Below are positions 18,497 to 27,464 of a stretch of 64,000 bases of DNA, piece by piece. Below the pieces are notes generated by a model. The model was not told the DNA's origin. It made no database searches and saw only the letters and a list, made by a program, of their open reading frames with translations. This DNA is from Xanthobacteraceae bacterium (GTDB lineage: Bacteria; Pseudomonadota; Alphaproteobacteria; Rhizobiales; Xanthobacteraceae). Location: positions 30,152-94,151 of the forward strand of contig JANINJ010000091.1 of NCBI GenBank assembly GCA_024508855.1, read 5' to 3'. Position numbers and translations under genes: made by a program. Positions within the stretch are counted from its first letter, which is position 1, and every line of letters begins with the position of its first letter.

Positions 18497-20098
18497 ATGA
18501 GTACCCCCGTCGACAGACCCGAGGTAGTCCAGCCGCCGGCTGAAGAACCGGTCTTGCCGTCGCCGCGCACTCGCCGCGAGGCTGCGCAGCGTGTGCGTGA
18601 AGCACGCGATCGCCTCACCTCCACCAGCGGCACGCGTCCGGCCTTCGACCGTGAGTTGCTGCGGCAGTATGCGCAGACGCGGATTTCCGCATCCTATGTC
18701 GTGATGTTGCTCGTGGTGTCGGCCGGATTGCTGTTCGGCCTCACCATCGGACCTTTGGTGGCAGGCACGTGGACGATCGGCATCCTGATCGTCCATGCCG
18801 TGATCATTCGCAGTTGCGCAAGATATCTCAGCGAGCCGCCGTCCACCGCGGGAGCAAGCAAGACCCGGATGCGGTTCATCGCGTTCGACCTGATCTACGG
18901 CCTGTGCTGGACGGTGATGCTGCTCTATCCATCCGGGCTCGACCTGCTCTCCAATACGTTCATGATGGTGCTGATGCTGCTGGTGGTCGCAGTGTCGAGC
19001 ATGCTGTCGTCAAGCCTGCCGATCGCGGCATTTGCCGCGACTGCGCCGGTGACCGCGGCCATCGCCGTGAATTTCGTGATGCACGGCACACTGCAAAATT
19101 ATCTGCTCGCGCTCCTGGCCGTCGCGGCCGAGGGCTATTTCGCCCTGCTTGCGCATCGCCTGCACTCCACGTCGCTGGCGACGCTCGAAGCCCGCGCCGA
19201 AAAGGACGCGCTGATCGGCGAGCTCGAACAGGCCAAGGCGATCTCCGACGAAGCCCGGCATCGCGCCGAATCCGCCAACGTCGCCAAGTCGCGATTCCTT
19301 GCGCAGATGAGTCACGAATTGCGCACGCCGCTCAATGCCATTCTCGGATTCTCCGAGGTGATGAAGAGCGAAATTTTCGGCGCGCACGCAGTCGCCGCCT
19401 ACAAGGACTACTCCGCTGACATTCACAATTCTGGCGTCCACCTGCTCAACCTGATCAACGAAATCCTCGATCTGTCGCGTATCGAAGCCGGTCGCTACGA
19501 ACTCAATGAAGAAGCGGTATCGCTGGTCCATATCGTCGCCGACTGCCATCATCTGCTAAAGCTGCGGGCGTCGAGCCGAAGGATCACGATCCACGAAATC
19601 TTCGAACAGGGGATGCCGCGGCTGTGGGGTGACGAGCGTGCGATCCGTCAGGTCGTCCTCAACCTGTTGTCGAACTCGATCAAGTTCACGCCGCAGAGCG
19701 GTGAGATCTGGCTCAAGGTCGGCTGGACGGCGTCGGGCGGCCAATATCTGAGCGTCAAGGATACCGGCTCCGGTATCGCCGAAGACGAAATTCCGATCGT
19801 CTTGGCATCGTTCGGGCAAGGCTCCAATTCGATCAAGTCGGCCGAACAGGGTGCGGGCCTTGGCCTGCCGATCGCCAAGAGCCTGATCGACATGCATGGC
19901 GGTACTTTCACGCTGAAGTCGAAACTGCGGATCGGCACCGAAGTCATCATCACCTTCCCGCCGGAACGTGTGATGTCCGCGCTTGCGCCGATGCGCGAGG
20001 AAGCGCCGCCCTTGCAGCCCGACCGTGTTGCCGATGCCGGCAGTAATCGGCGCCGCGTCCGGAACAAGCCCATCATGAATGCGGGGACAGGATTGTAG
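18497..20098 (+). CDS. Membrane sensor histidine kinase (PleC/DivJ-like core)
   Basis: A two-component sensor kinase of 533 residues. After a 60-residue hydrophilic, basic N-terminus come five or six membrane helices, a short coiled coil (ATLEARAEKDALIGELEQ), the HisKA domain with phospho-acceptor His273 in SHELRTPLNAILGFSEVM and an HATPase domain with an N box (LLSNSIKFTP), DTGSGI and GAGLGLPIAKSL. This core resembles PleC/DivJ/PdhS kinases of cell-cycle control, but no receiver or response regulator is adjacent and there is no periplasmic sensor domain. ATG 18497 is preferred to a GTG seven codons upstream. Confidence 0.88.
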   Translation: MSTPVDRPEVVQPPAEEPVLPSPRTRREAAQRVREARDRLTSTSGTRPAFDRELLRQYAQTRISASYVVMLLVVSAGLLFGLTIGPLVAGTWTIGILIVHAVIIRSCARYLSEPPSTAGASKTRMRFIAFDLIYGLCWTVMLLYPSGLDLLSNTFMMVLMLLVVAVSSMLSSSLPIAAFAATAPVTAAIAVNFVMHGTLQNYLLALLAVAAEGYFALLAHRLHSTSLATLEARAEKDALIGELEQAKAISDEARHRAESANVAKSRFLAQMSHELRTPLNAILGFSEVMKSEIFGAHAVAAYKDYSADIHNSGVHLLNLINEILDLSRIEAGRYELNEEAVSLVHIVADCHHLLKLRASSRRITIHEIFEQGMPRLWGDERAIRQVVLNLLSNSIKFTPQSGEIWLKVGWTASGGQYLSVKDTGSGIAEDEIPIVLASFGQGSNSIKSAEQGAGLGLPIAKSLIDMHGGTFTLKSKLRIGTEVIITFPPERVMSALAPMREEAPPLQPDRVADAGSNRRRVRNKPIMNAGTGL

Positions 20099-20142
20099 AT
20101 CGCGAGCTTGCGCTCGCGCGGGAATGCGCATCTATATCGGGA

Positions 20143-20361
20143 ATGAGCAAAGAAACGCCGTGTATCGCCGTCTGCATGATCGATCCCAAAACCAGCCTCT
20201 GTTACGGCTGCGGCCGGACGCTGCCGGAGATCGCACGCTGGCATCGCATGGAATCTGCCGAGCGACTAGCGCTGATGGCGGAACTGCCGGCCCGCATGCA
20301 CGATGCAGGGCTCACGCCGCTTTCCTCCTCCAACCGGGCAACGGGGACCGATCCCGCCTGA
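20143..20361 (+). CDS. DUF1289 domain protein
   Basis: A 72-residue cytoplasmic protein with the DUF1289 cysteine pattern CIAVC and CYGCGRTLPEIARW, four Cys that probably bind a metal. This family is widespread in proteobacteria and often lies next to the aspartic protease found immediately downstream (14 bases). Function is unknown. Confidence 0.9.
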   Translation: MSKETPCIAVCMIDPKTSLCYGCGRTLPEIARWHRMESAERLALMAELPARMHDAGLTPLSSSNRATGTDPA

Positions 20362-20374
20362 AGGCAGGTGCGCT

Positions 20375-20881
20375 ATGATCCGCATCCTGTTCATCCTGGT
20401 GGTGGCGACGGCGGCGGCCGTGCTGGTTTACGGAGATCCCAGCCGGATCGCCAACGCCAGCAGCACGGTGCAGACCATGTTGCACCAGCGCGTCTCGGCG
20501 CGTGCGCGCAACGTGCAGATTTCCCGCGATCAGGGCGGCGAATTCAAGCTCCGCGCGAAAATCAACGGCGTCATTGCTCCCATGGTGATCGACACCGGCG
20601 CGACGTCGGTGGTGCTGACCTACGAGACCGCCAAGGCTGCCGGGCTGCCGCTCGAACTGCTTGACTACAACATTCCCCTCGAGACCGTCGGCGGCCAGAC
20701 CAAGGCCGCACGGTTGACGCTGGATCGTCTCGCCATCGGCAAACTGGTCGAACGTTCGGTGCCGGCGCTCGTTGTGCCGCGCGGACAGATGAAGACCAAC
20801 CTGCTCGGCATGAGTTTTCTCGACCGGCTGGAAAGCTGGGAAGTCCGCGCCGATCACCTGATGCTGCGCGGCTATCCGTAA
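20375..20881 (+). CDS. TIGR02281 family clan AA aspartic protease
   Basis: A 168-residue retropepsin-like protease anchored by one N-terminal membrane helix (MIRILFILVVATAAAVLVYG) with the domain expected in the periplasm. The catalytic motif is VIDTGATSVVL with Asp73; the family works as a dimer, each subunit giving one Asp. The ATG at 20375 gives the membrane helix at the very start. It converges with dusA, three bases between the stops. Confidence 0.87.
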   Translation: MIRILFILVVATAAAVLVYGDPSRIANASSTVQTMLHQRVSARARNVQISRDQGGEFKLRAKINGVIAPMVIDTGATSVVLTYETAKAAGLPLELLDYNIPLETVGGQTKAARLTLDRLAIGKLVERSVPALVVPRGQMKTNLLGMSFLDRLESWEVRADHLMLRGYP

Positions 20882-20884
20882 TCG

Positions 20885-21880
20885 TCAGGCCGCAGCAGCC
20901 ACCGCGCGATCGCTGACCAGCGCGACGGCATCGCGCAGCACCTCGACACCCGCACCGGCCCTGACGCCCTGCTCGGCCAGATGGCGGCGGAACGCGCGCG
21001 CACCCGGCACCGCATGGAATGCGCCGACGAAATGCCGCGTGATCGCGTGTAGCCGCGTGCCCCGGGCGAGCTGATCCTCGATGTAAGGCATCATCGCCTC
21101 GAACGCCGATTTCATGTCGGCGTGCGGCGCAGCCTCGCCAAACAACTCCGGATCGGCCGCAAGCAGGCGCCACGGATCGTGATAGGCCGCGCGCCCCAGC
21201 ATCACGCCATCGACATGCGCGAGATGCTGCTTCGCTTCCTCGATCCCGGCGATGCCGCCATTGATGACGATCGGCACATTCGGCAGCGCTGCCTTGAGAC
21301 GATAGACGCGATCGTAATCGAGCGGCGGGATGTCGCGGTTCTCCTTCGGTGACAGTCCGTTGAGCCACGCCTTGCGCGCGTGCACGATCAGCAGGTCCGC
21401 ACCTGCGGCCACGACTCCGCGCGCCAACCGGTCCAGCGCCACTTCCGGATCCTGATCGTCGATGCCGATGCGGCATTTGACCGTGACGGGAATTTGCACC
21501 GCGCGCTTCATGGCAGCGACACCTTCCGCCACCAGATCGGGCTCCGCCATCAGGCACGCGCCGAAGCGGCCGTCCTTCACGCGATCCGAGGGACAGCCGA
21601 CATTGAGATTGATCTCGTCGTAGCCAAAGTCTTCGCCGATTGTCGCGCTGGTTGCGAGGTCCGCAGGATTGGAGCCGCCGAGCTGCAGCGCTACCGGATG
21701 CTCGCTCGCATCGAACCCGAGCAGCCGCTGCCGGTCGCCATGGATCACCGCGCCGGTCGTGACCATCTCCGTATAAAGCCGCGCACGCCGCGTCAGCAGC
21801 CGGTGGAACACCCGGCAATGCCGATCGGTCCAGTCCATCATCGGGGCGATGGAAAATCTATGTGGTTGATCGGGCTTCAT
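20885..21880 (-). CDS. dusA: tRNA-dihydrouridine(20/20a) synthase
   Basis: A flavin enzyme that reduces uridine in the tRNA D-loop to dihydrouridine. The TIM barrel begins with FSIAPMMDWTDRHCRVFHR, then ALQLGGSNP, the catalytic Cys in INLNVGCPSDRV, VKCRIGIDD for flavin and tRNA contact and INGGIAG with MLGRAAYHDPW at the phosphate site; the DusA-type C-terminal helices follow. The MMDWTDRHCR signature separates DusA from DusB and DusC. 331 residues is the usual length. Confidence 0.95.
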   Translation of the reverse strand: MKPDQPHRFSIAPMMDWTDRHCRVFHRLLTRRARLYTEMVTTGAVIHGDRQRLLGFDASEHPVALQLGGSNPADLATSATIGEDFGYDEINLNVGCPSDRVKDGRFGACLMAEPDLVAEGVAAMKRAVQIPVTVKCRIGIDDQDPEVALDRLARGVVAAGADLLIVHARKAWLNGLSPKENRDIPPLDYDRVYRLKAALPNVPIVINGGIAGIEEAKQHLAHVDGVMLGRAAYHDPWRLLAADPELFGEAAPHADMKSAFEAMMPYIEDQLARGTRLHAITRHFVGAFHAVPGARAFRRHLAEQGVRAGAGVEVLRDAVALVSDRAVAAAA

Positions 21881-22084
21881 TTTTCACTATCGGCGAGAAT
21901 GTCGCGGCGCGTCCGGCCTCACTCCAAATTCAATGACCAAGTCCAATGAAAGCAGACATATGTCAATGCCGCAGTGCCGCCGGCCTCCGTGACGGTTTGG
22001 CGACCAGTTTGCGCCACCGCAACGTTCGGTGCCTCGCCTCCCATTAGTTTCATATGCAACGATTTAGGCAATGGGAGAAAACCG

Positions 22085-22495
22085 ATGCGAGTTGCAGACA
22101 CTTGGAAACGATGGGCCACCCGTCGCGCGGCCGTCCGCGAACTGAATGCGTTGGGCATGAGCGAGCGCGAAAATGTGGCGCGCGATGCCGGCATTACCGT
22201 GGCTACGCTCGATGCGCTCGCAACACGCGACGCGAACTCCAGCGACGAATTGCGGCGACTGATGTTGACGCTGTCGCTCGACCATCAGGCGTTCAAGCAA
22301 AAATATCCCGATGTCAGTCGGGAGATGGATGTCATCTGCTCGATCTGCGTTGCCAAGGCACGATGCCGACGCGATCTCACCGCAGATCGTTCAGCCGAAC
22401 GCTACGTCGACTATTGCCCGAACGCTCCGACGATCGCGGCCCTGACGGAAGGCGATCCTCACGCACTCACAGTGCCTTGCGGAAAGTCAGATTGA
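22085..22495 (+). CDS. DUF6455 family protein
   Basis: A 136-residue soluble protein of unknown function. The first two thirds are helical (RWATRRAAVRELNALGMSERENVARDAGIT) and the end carries four Cys in CSICVAKARC plus a later VDYCPN, a possible metal or Fe-S site. The ATG at 22085 has GGGAGAAAA just upstream; the frame is open further upstream without support. Its last 29 bases overlap the end of the convergent alkB gene. Confidence 0.8.
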   Translation: MRVADTWKRWATRRAAVRELNALGMSERENVARDAGITVATLDALATRDANSSDELRRLMLTLSLDHQAFKQKYPDVSREMDVICSICVAKARCRRDLTADRSAERYVDYCPNAPTIAALTEGDPHALTVPCGKSD

Positions 22496-23117
22496 ACCGG
22501 GCACGCCCGGTCTGTGCATGCTCGCCATCCTTCAGCGTCAGGATGCCGTGATAGTACAGCCGTGACGGTCCGCCCCACACCACCACGTCGCCGTGATGCA
22601 GAACGATCTTCTCGACCGGATCGTTGCGCCGCGCGCCGCCGAACTGGAAGGTCGCCGGCAAGCCGAGCGATACCGAGACAATCGGATTGGTGAAGTTGCG
22701 CTCGTCCTTGTCCTGATGCAGCGACATTCGCGCACCGGGCTCATAGCGATTGATCAGGCACGCGTCGGGCACGAAGTCCGGGTAGCCACCCTCGCGTGCA
22801 GCCGACATGGCAAGCTCGCGAAAGACGTCCGGCATCGCAGGCCACGGCTTGCCGCTGACGGGATCGTTGGCGTCGTAGCGATAGCCGCTGCGATCGGTCA
22901 CCCAGCCTGCATCGCCGCAATTGGTCATCGCCACCGACATCTGGAAACCGCCCGGCGTGTTCATGCGCCGGAACGGCGCCGACGCGGCGATATCCTGCAG
23001 CGCAGCCAACACCACGCCTTCGTGCGGCAACGCGCAGCCGCGCAGCAGGATGGCCCCGGCAGCGAGTTCTTGCCGCTTCGGCAGTGTCGCCGTCATATCG
23101 CCGAACAGATCGTCCAT
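22467..23117 (-). CDS. alkB: AlkB-type alpha-ketoglutarate-dependent dioxygenase
   Basis: An Fe(II)/2-oxoglutarate oxygenase expected to repair 1-methyladenine and 3-methylcytosine in DNA by oxidative demethylation. The iron ligands are His134 and Asp136 in LHQDKDERNF and a later His in RLYYHGI; the 2-oxoglutarate Arg lies in RFNLTFR, the classical AlkB end motif. The start at 23117 (MDDLFGDM) gives 216 residues, as in E. coli AlkB. It is divergent from another 2-oxoglutarate oxygenase and overlaps the DUF6455 gene at its 3' end. Confidence 0.93.
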   Translation of the reverse strand: MDDLFGDMTATLPKRQELAAGAILLRGCALPHEGVVLAALQDIAASAPFRRMNTPGGFQMSVAMTNCGDAGWVTDRSGYRYDANDPVSGKPWPAMPDVFRELAMSAAREGGYPDFVPDACLINRYEPGARMSLHQDKDERNFTNPIVSVSLGLPATFQFGGARRNDPVEKIVLHHGDVVVWGGPSRLYYHGILTLKDGEHAQTGRARFNLTFRKAL

Positions 23118-23263
23118 GGATCGAGTGGCTTCCGCAGTCTTGGTCCGACGATGACATAATCGATCTGCCGTGTAGCGCAATGCGGTTCGCGGAAATCGGG
23201 TGGGCTGTCCTCGCTGTCCTCACTAGATGTACGGGAAAGCCAGCCCGAGAGGAATTGACGATC

Positions 23264-24028
23264 ATGCCGACCACCCTGTCCAAACCGCGCGCGACGAGGG
23301 CTCAACGTCCAGCCTCTCTTCCGACCGCCCTGCAACGCGTCGATGCGTTCGACTGGCAGGTACTGGCTGCCGATCTCGACAACTTTGGCGCAGCGGTGCT
23401 GCCGAAGCTGCTGACGCCGCAGGAATGCGCGGACATCGCCGCACTCTATCCGCACGAGGAGCATTTCCGCAGCCACGTCCATATGGCGCGCCATGGTTTC
23501 GGCAAGGGCGAATATCGCTATTTCAAATATCCGTTGCCCGACCTGCTCGGCGGCATGCGCACCGCGCTCTATCCGCGACTCGCGCCGATCGCTAATAGCT
23601 GGAACGCGCGCATGACAATCGATACGCGCTATCCGGAGGCGCACGCAGATTTCCTGAAGCTCTGCCACGACGCGGGCCAGACGCGGCCAACTCCGTTATT
23701 GCTGCAATACGTCGCCGGCGACTTCAATTGCCTGCATCAGGATCTCTATGGCGATCTGGCGTTTCCGCTGCAGGTCGCGATCCTGCTGTCGGAGCCGGGG
23801 AAGGATTTCACCGGCGGCGAATTCGTGCTGACCGAGCAACGCCCGCGCATGCAGAGCCGCGCCGAAGTCGTTCCGCTCCGGCAGGGCGACGCGGTAGCGT
23901 TCACCGTACATCACCGGCCAGTTCAAGGCACCAGGGGCACCTATCGCGTCAATCTTCGCCACGGCGTCAGCCGCGTCCGCTCCGGCCATCGCCACACGGT
24001 GGGCATCATCTTTCACGACGCACGCTGA
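23264..24028 (+). CDS. 2OG-Fe(II) oxygenase (COG3826-like)
   Basis: A 254-residue oxygenase with the iron motif His158-x-Asp160 in CLHQDLYGD, GGEFVLTEQRPRMQSR, a distal His in FTVHHRPV and a likely 2-oxoglutarate Arg in YRVNLRHGVSR. GAGAGGA lies about eleven bases before ATG 23264. Relatives are often encoded beside ada or alkB genes, so a link with alkylation damage is plausible, but the substrate is not known. The divergent arrangement with alkB (146 bases) could allow shared control. Confidence 0.83.
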   Translation: MPTTLSKPRATRAQRPASLPTALQRVDAFDWQVLAADLDNFGAAVLPKLLTPQECADIAALYPHEEHFRSHVHMARHGFGKGEYRYFKYPLPDLLGGMRTALYPRLAPIANSWNARMTIDTRYPEAHADFLKLCHDAGQTRPTPLLLQYVAGDFNCLHQDLYGDLAFPLQVAILLSEPGKDFTGGEFVLTEQRPRMQSRAEVVPLRQGDAVAFTVHHRPVQGTRGTYRVNLRHGVSRVRSGHRHTVGIIFHDAR

Positions 24029-24121
24029 CCGAACAAAGCTCATCTGTTACATGGACTTGGTCATAACCGGATTTATTCCGGCCAACCACGTCTTCGCAAA
24101 AGCTCGGCAGAAAAAACGTGG

Positions 24122-24144
24122 ATGGCCGGGTCAAGCCCGGCCAT
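24122..24144. repeat. REP-like palindrome
   Basis: A perfect 9-base stem (ATGGCCGGG / CCCGGCCAT) with a five-base loop between the oxygenase gene and the convergent ABC binding-protein gene. It resembles short palindromes spread through genomes of this group and has no T tract, so it is a repeat rather than a classical terminator. Confidence 0.65.
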
Positions 24145-24280
24145 GACGAAAGAAAACGATCACGTGTGAAATGAAACCCGAGCGTGCCGACCGCTCCGAA
24201 CGAAACAGCATCGCCGGCCTGACGTTTCCATCAAACCGGCGAGCCGCCCCCTCCCCCTGCTGCTTTCCGCAGCGTGGAAC

Positions 24281-25909
24281 CTATTCGGTCTTGTCGATAT
24301 TCCAGAACACCGGCGTCGCCGGGCCGTCGAGCACACCCATCAGCGACTTGCGCCACACGCTCGGCTGAACGAACTGTCCAAGCGGAATGTAGGTTACTTG
24401 CTCGTAGACCCGGGCCTGGATTTCCTCGGCGATCTTCTTCTGCTCTTCCGGCGAGGTCGTGCGCACGAACTTGTCGCGGAGCTCTTCCATCTTTGGATCG
24501 TCGGGCCAGCCGAACCAGCCGCCATTCTTGCCCTTGCCGCTGACCGAGACATTGGCGACCGGGTTGAGAATGTCCGGGCCCGCCCAGTTGGTGAAGAACA
24601 TATTCCAGCCGCCCTCCTTGGGCGACTTCTGGCTGGCGCGACGCGTCACCACGGTTTGCCAGTCGGTGGCCTGCACGTCGACCTTGAAGCCGGCATCGCG
24701 CAGGAATTGGGCAAAGACGATCGGCTGCGCCTTCAGCGATACGACGTCGCCCGGCGCCATGATGACGATCGGCGTTCCGTCATAGCCGGATTCCTTCAGC
24801 AGCTTCTTCGCTTCCTCCATCCCGTTGCCCTTGATCAGCGTCTCGGCACCGACGTCGGAGGCCAGCGGAGTGCCACAACCGAACACCGCACCGCAGATTT
24901 TGTAGTATTCGGGATTGCCGACCAACGCATCGAGCACCGGCTTCTGACTCGCCGCCAGGAAAGCAGCGCGCCGCACCTTGATGTTGTCGAACGGCGGATA
25001 GAGGAAGTTCATCCGGCCGAGCGTCTGGAAGCCGAGCGGACTCAACGTGTGGATGGTCAATTCCTTGTCCGCCGCGAGAATCGGCAGCAGGTCGTAAGAC
25101 GGATTTTCGATGAAATCGATATCGCCGGACTGGATAGCGTTCACTTGCGTCTGCGCGTCGGGCATGGTGATCCACTCGACGCGGTCGACCTTTACGACCT
25201 TGCCGCCGGCGGTCCAACTCGCCGGCTCGGAACGCGGGACGTAGTCCTTGTTCTTCTCGTAGACAGCCTTCACGCCCGGCTGAAATTCGGACTGCACGAA
25301 TTTGAACGGACCGGAGCCGATCTGCTCCGGGATCGCCTTGCCGACCGGCGTTTCCGCGATGCGCTTCGGCATCATGAACGGCACCAGCGACGATGGCTTG
25401 CCGATCGATTCCAGCACGAGGCCGTAGGGTTCTTTCAGCTTCAGCGTGATGGTCTTGGCATCGGTCGCTTCCAGGCTCGCCGTGAATTCCATTAGCTTCT
25501 GGCCCATGCCGTCGGCTTTACCCCACCGCTTCAGCGAGGCCACACAATCTTCCGCCGTCACCGGTTTGCCGTCGTGCCACTTGAGTCCATCGCGCAGCGT
25601 GAAGGTGTAGGTCAGCTTGTCGTCGGAAACCTTCCAGCTCGCCATCTGCGGCTGGATCTTGAAGTTCGAATCCATCGCCAGCAGCGTGTCGTAGACCATG
25701 TAGCCGTGATCACGAGTGATGTAGGCGGTGGTGAGGCCGGGATCGATCACACGCAGATCGGAATGCATCACGGCCGTGATCGTCTTGGCTTCTGCACCAG
25801 GCGACCACGCCAGTATCGCCGCAAGAGCGAATGCCGGAAGCGCAGCTTTCGATGCCAACGCAGATTTCGCGACAATTCCGGATGGGCGCCAACGCGAGAC
25901 GTGCAACAT
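24281..25909 (-). CDS. ABC transporter substrate-binding protein, family 5 (peptide type)
   Basis: A 542-residue periplasmic binding protein of the oligopeptide / dipeptide class. The signal peptide is long (about 41 residues, cleavage probably after GAEA), followed by VIDPGLTTAYITRDHGYMVYDTLLA, GLKWHDGKPVTAEDCVASL and the SBP_bac_5 fold. ATG 25909 is supported by GGAGAG about seven bases upstream; the frame to 26065 lacks support. It is divergent from the M20 peptidase gene and presumably serves the permease and ATPase encoded at 27465-30978. Confidence 0.92.
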   Translation of the reverse strand: MLHVSRWRPSGIVAKSALASKAALPAFALAAILAWSPGAEAKTITAVMHSDLRVIDPGLTTAYITRDHGYMVYDTLLAMDSNFKIQPQMASWKVSDDKLTYTFTLRDGLKWHDGKPVTAEDCVASLKRWGKADGMGQKLMEFTASLEATDAKTITLKLKEPYGLVLESIGKPSSLVPFMMPKRIAETPVGKAIPEQIGSGPFKFVQSEFQPGVKAVYEKNKDYVPRSEPASWTAGGKVVKVDRVEWITMPDAQTQVNAIQSGDIDFIENPSYDLLPILAADKELTIHTLSPLGFQTLGRMNFLYPPFDNIKVRRAAFLAASQKPVLDALVGNPEYYKICGAVFGCGTPLASDVGAETLIKGNGMEEAKKLLKESGYDGTPIVIMAPGDVVSLKAQPIVFAQFLRDAGFKVDVQATDWQTVVTRRASQKSPKEGGWNMFFTNWAGPDILNPVANVSVSGKGKNGGWFGWPDDPKMEELRDKFVRTTSPEEQKKIAEEIQARVYEQVTYIPLGQFVQPSVWRKSLMGVLDGPATPVFWNIDKTE

Positions 25910-26195
25910 ACGATCTCTCCCGACCTGAAACGGATCAATGTCCGATGATGAATTGTGCAGGCAGTACGTTATGCAGGCAAACCACGCGCCCCTCGTACCG
26001 TTCGTTGCATTGAGACTTGCATCAAGTTTGCGTAGCGTCAATCGCGTTCTCATTCGCACACGCACAACTTTGCGCCACGCACTGCACAGATTTCGTGATG
26101 TGAAAATCAGGCGCTAGCAATTTTCGCCGGACCCCTCATTATGATCCGACGCGATACCGGCGAAGCCGCCCCAACAAAAAGATGACGAGGACAAA

Positions 26196-27326
26196 ATGAA
26201 TCCGGCCAATCTTCCGTTCGATACCGAAACCATGCTGCAGGGCCTGCGCCAGTGGGTGGAGTGCGAGAGCCCGACATGGGACGCGGTCGCCGTCGATCGC
26301 ATGCTCGATCTCGCTGCGCGCGAAATGGCCATCATGGGTGCGACGATCGAACGCATCGCCGGCCAGCAGGGTTTCGGCGGCTGCATCCGCGCCCGCTTTC
26401 CACACCCCAAGCAGGGCGAACCAGGCATCCTGATCGCCGGTCATCTCGATACGGTGCATCCCGTAGGCACGCTGGCGAAGCTGCCATGGCGGCGCGACGG
26501 CAACAAATGCTTCGGACCGGGCATCTTCGACATGAAGGGCGGCAACTATCTCTCGCTCGAAGCCATCCGCCAGTTACAGAAAGCATCGTTCACGACACCG
26601 CTGCCGATCACCGTGCTGCTGACGCCGGACGAGGAAGTCGGCACGCCGAGCGTACGCGACATCGTCGAGGCGGAAGCCGCGCGCAACAAATATGTGCTGG
26701 TGCCGGAGCCGGGCCGCCCGAACAACGGCGTCGTCACCGGCCGTTACGCGATCGCCCGATTCAATCTCGAAGCCATCGGCAAGCCGAGCCACGCCGGCGC
26801 GACGCTATCTTCCGGCCGCTCGGCTATTCGCGAAATGGCGCGGCAGATCATCGCCATCGACGCCATGACCGATGAAGACTGCACCTTCAGCGTCGGCATC
26901 GTCCACGGCGGCCAGTGGGTCAACTGCGTCGCGACCACCTGCACCGGCGAAGCGCTCAGCATGGCGAAACGGCAGGCCGATCTCGATCGCGGCGTCGAGC
27001 GGATGCTGGCACTGTCCGGCACCAGCAACGACGTCACCTTCAAGGTCACGCGCGGCGTCACCCGCCCGGTCTGGGAGCCCGATGCCGGAACGATGGCGCT
27101 CTATGAAAAGGCGCGCGGCGTCGCCAAGCAGATGGGCGTTGAACTGCCCCACGGCAGCGCCGGCGGCGGCTCCGACGGCAACTTTACCGGCGCCATGGGT
27201 ATCCCCACGCTCGATGGCCTCGGCGTGCGCGGCGCGGACGCGCACACCTTGAACGAACACATCGAAGTTGACAGTCTGGTCGAACGCGGCAGGCTGATGG
27301 CTGGATTGCTGGCGACGCTCGATTAG
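26196..27326 (+). CDS. M20 family metallopeptidase (carboxypeptidase G2-like)
   Basis: A zinc-dependent peptidase or amidohydrolase of 376 residues. The metal and catalytic residues are visible in order: GHLDTVHP, PGIFDMKGG, the general base pair in TPDEEVG, LVPEPG and a late His in GADAHTLNE. No signal peptide, so it is cytoplasmic. GAGGA lies before ATG 26196. It sits between the binding protein gene and the permease genes, as in importers that deliver peptides or N-acyl amino acids for hydrolysis. The specific substrate is not known. Confidence 0.9.
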   Translation: MNPANLPFDTETMLQGLRQWVECESPTWDAVAVDRMLDLAAREMAIMGATIERIAGQQGFGGCIRARFPHPKQGEPGILIAGHLDTVHPVGTLAKLPWRRDGNKCFGPGIFDMKGGNYLSLEAIRQLQKASFTTPLPITVLLTPDEEVGTPSVRDIVEAEAARNKYVLVPEPGRPNNGVVTGRYAIARFNLEAIGKPSHAGATLSSGRSAIREMARQIIAIDAMTDEDCTFSVGIVHGGQWVNCVATTCTGEALSMAKRQADLDRGVERMLALSGTSNDVTFKVTRGVTRPVWEPDAGTMALYEKARGVAKQMGVELPHGSAGGGSDGNFTGAMGIPTLDGLGVRGADAHTLNEHIEVDSLVERGRLMAGLLATLD

Positions 27327-27464
27327 GCGGCAGCCGCAAAGGCGGATGGCGAAGGAAAGGTCCGGACGTCAGCGTGGCACGGGATTTGCTAAACTTTTCC
27401 GACGTGGCAGACTTCAACTGGATGACGCGCGGCCTAGCCGCGCGGTAGAAACGGAGGGCCAGCG

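Noticed and set aside
24398..25495. 365-residue plus-strand frame opposite the ABC binding protein gene
   Set aside because: Composition is Arg/Asp/His-rich with no motif, and the opposite strand carries a complete family-5 binding protein.
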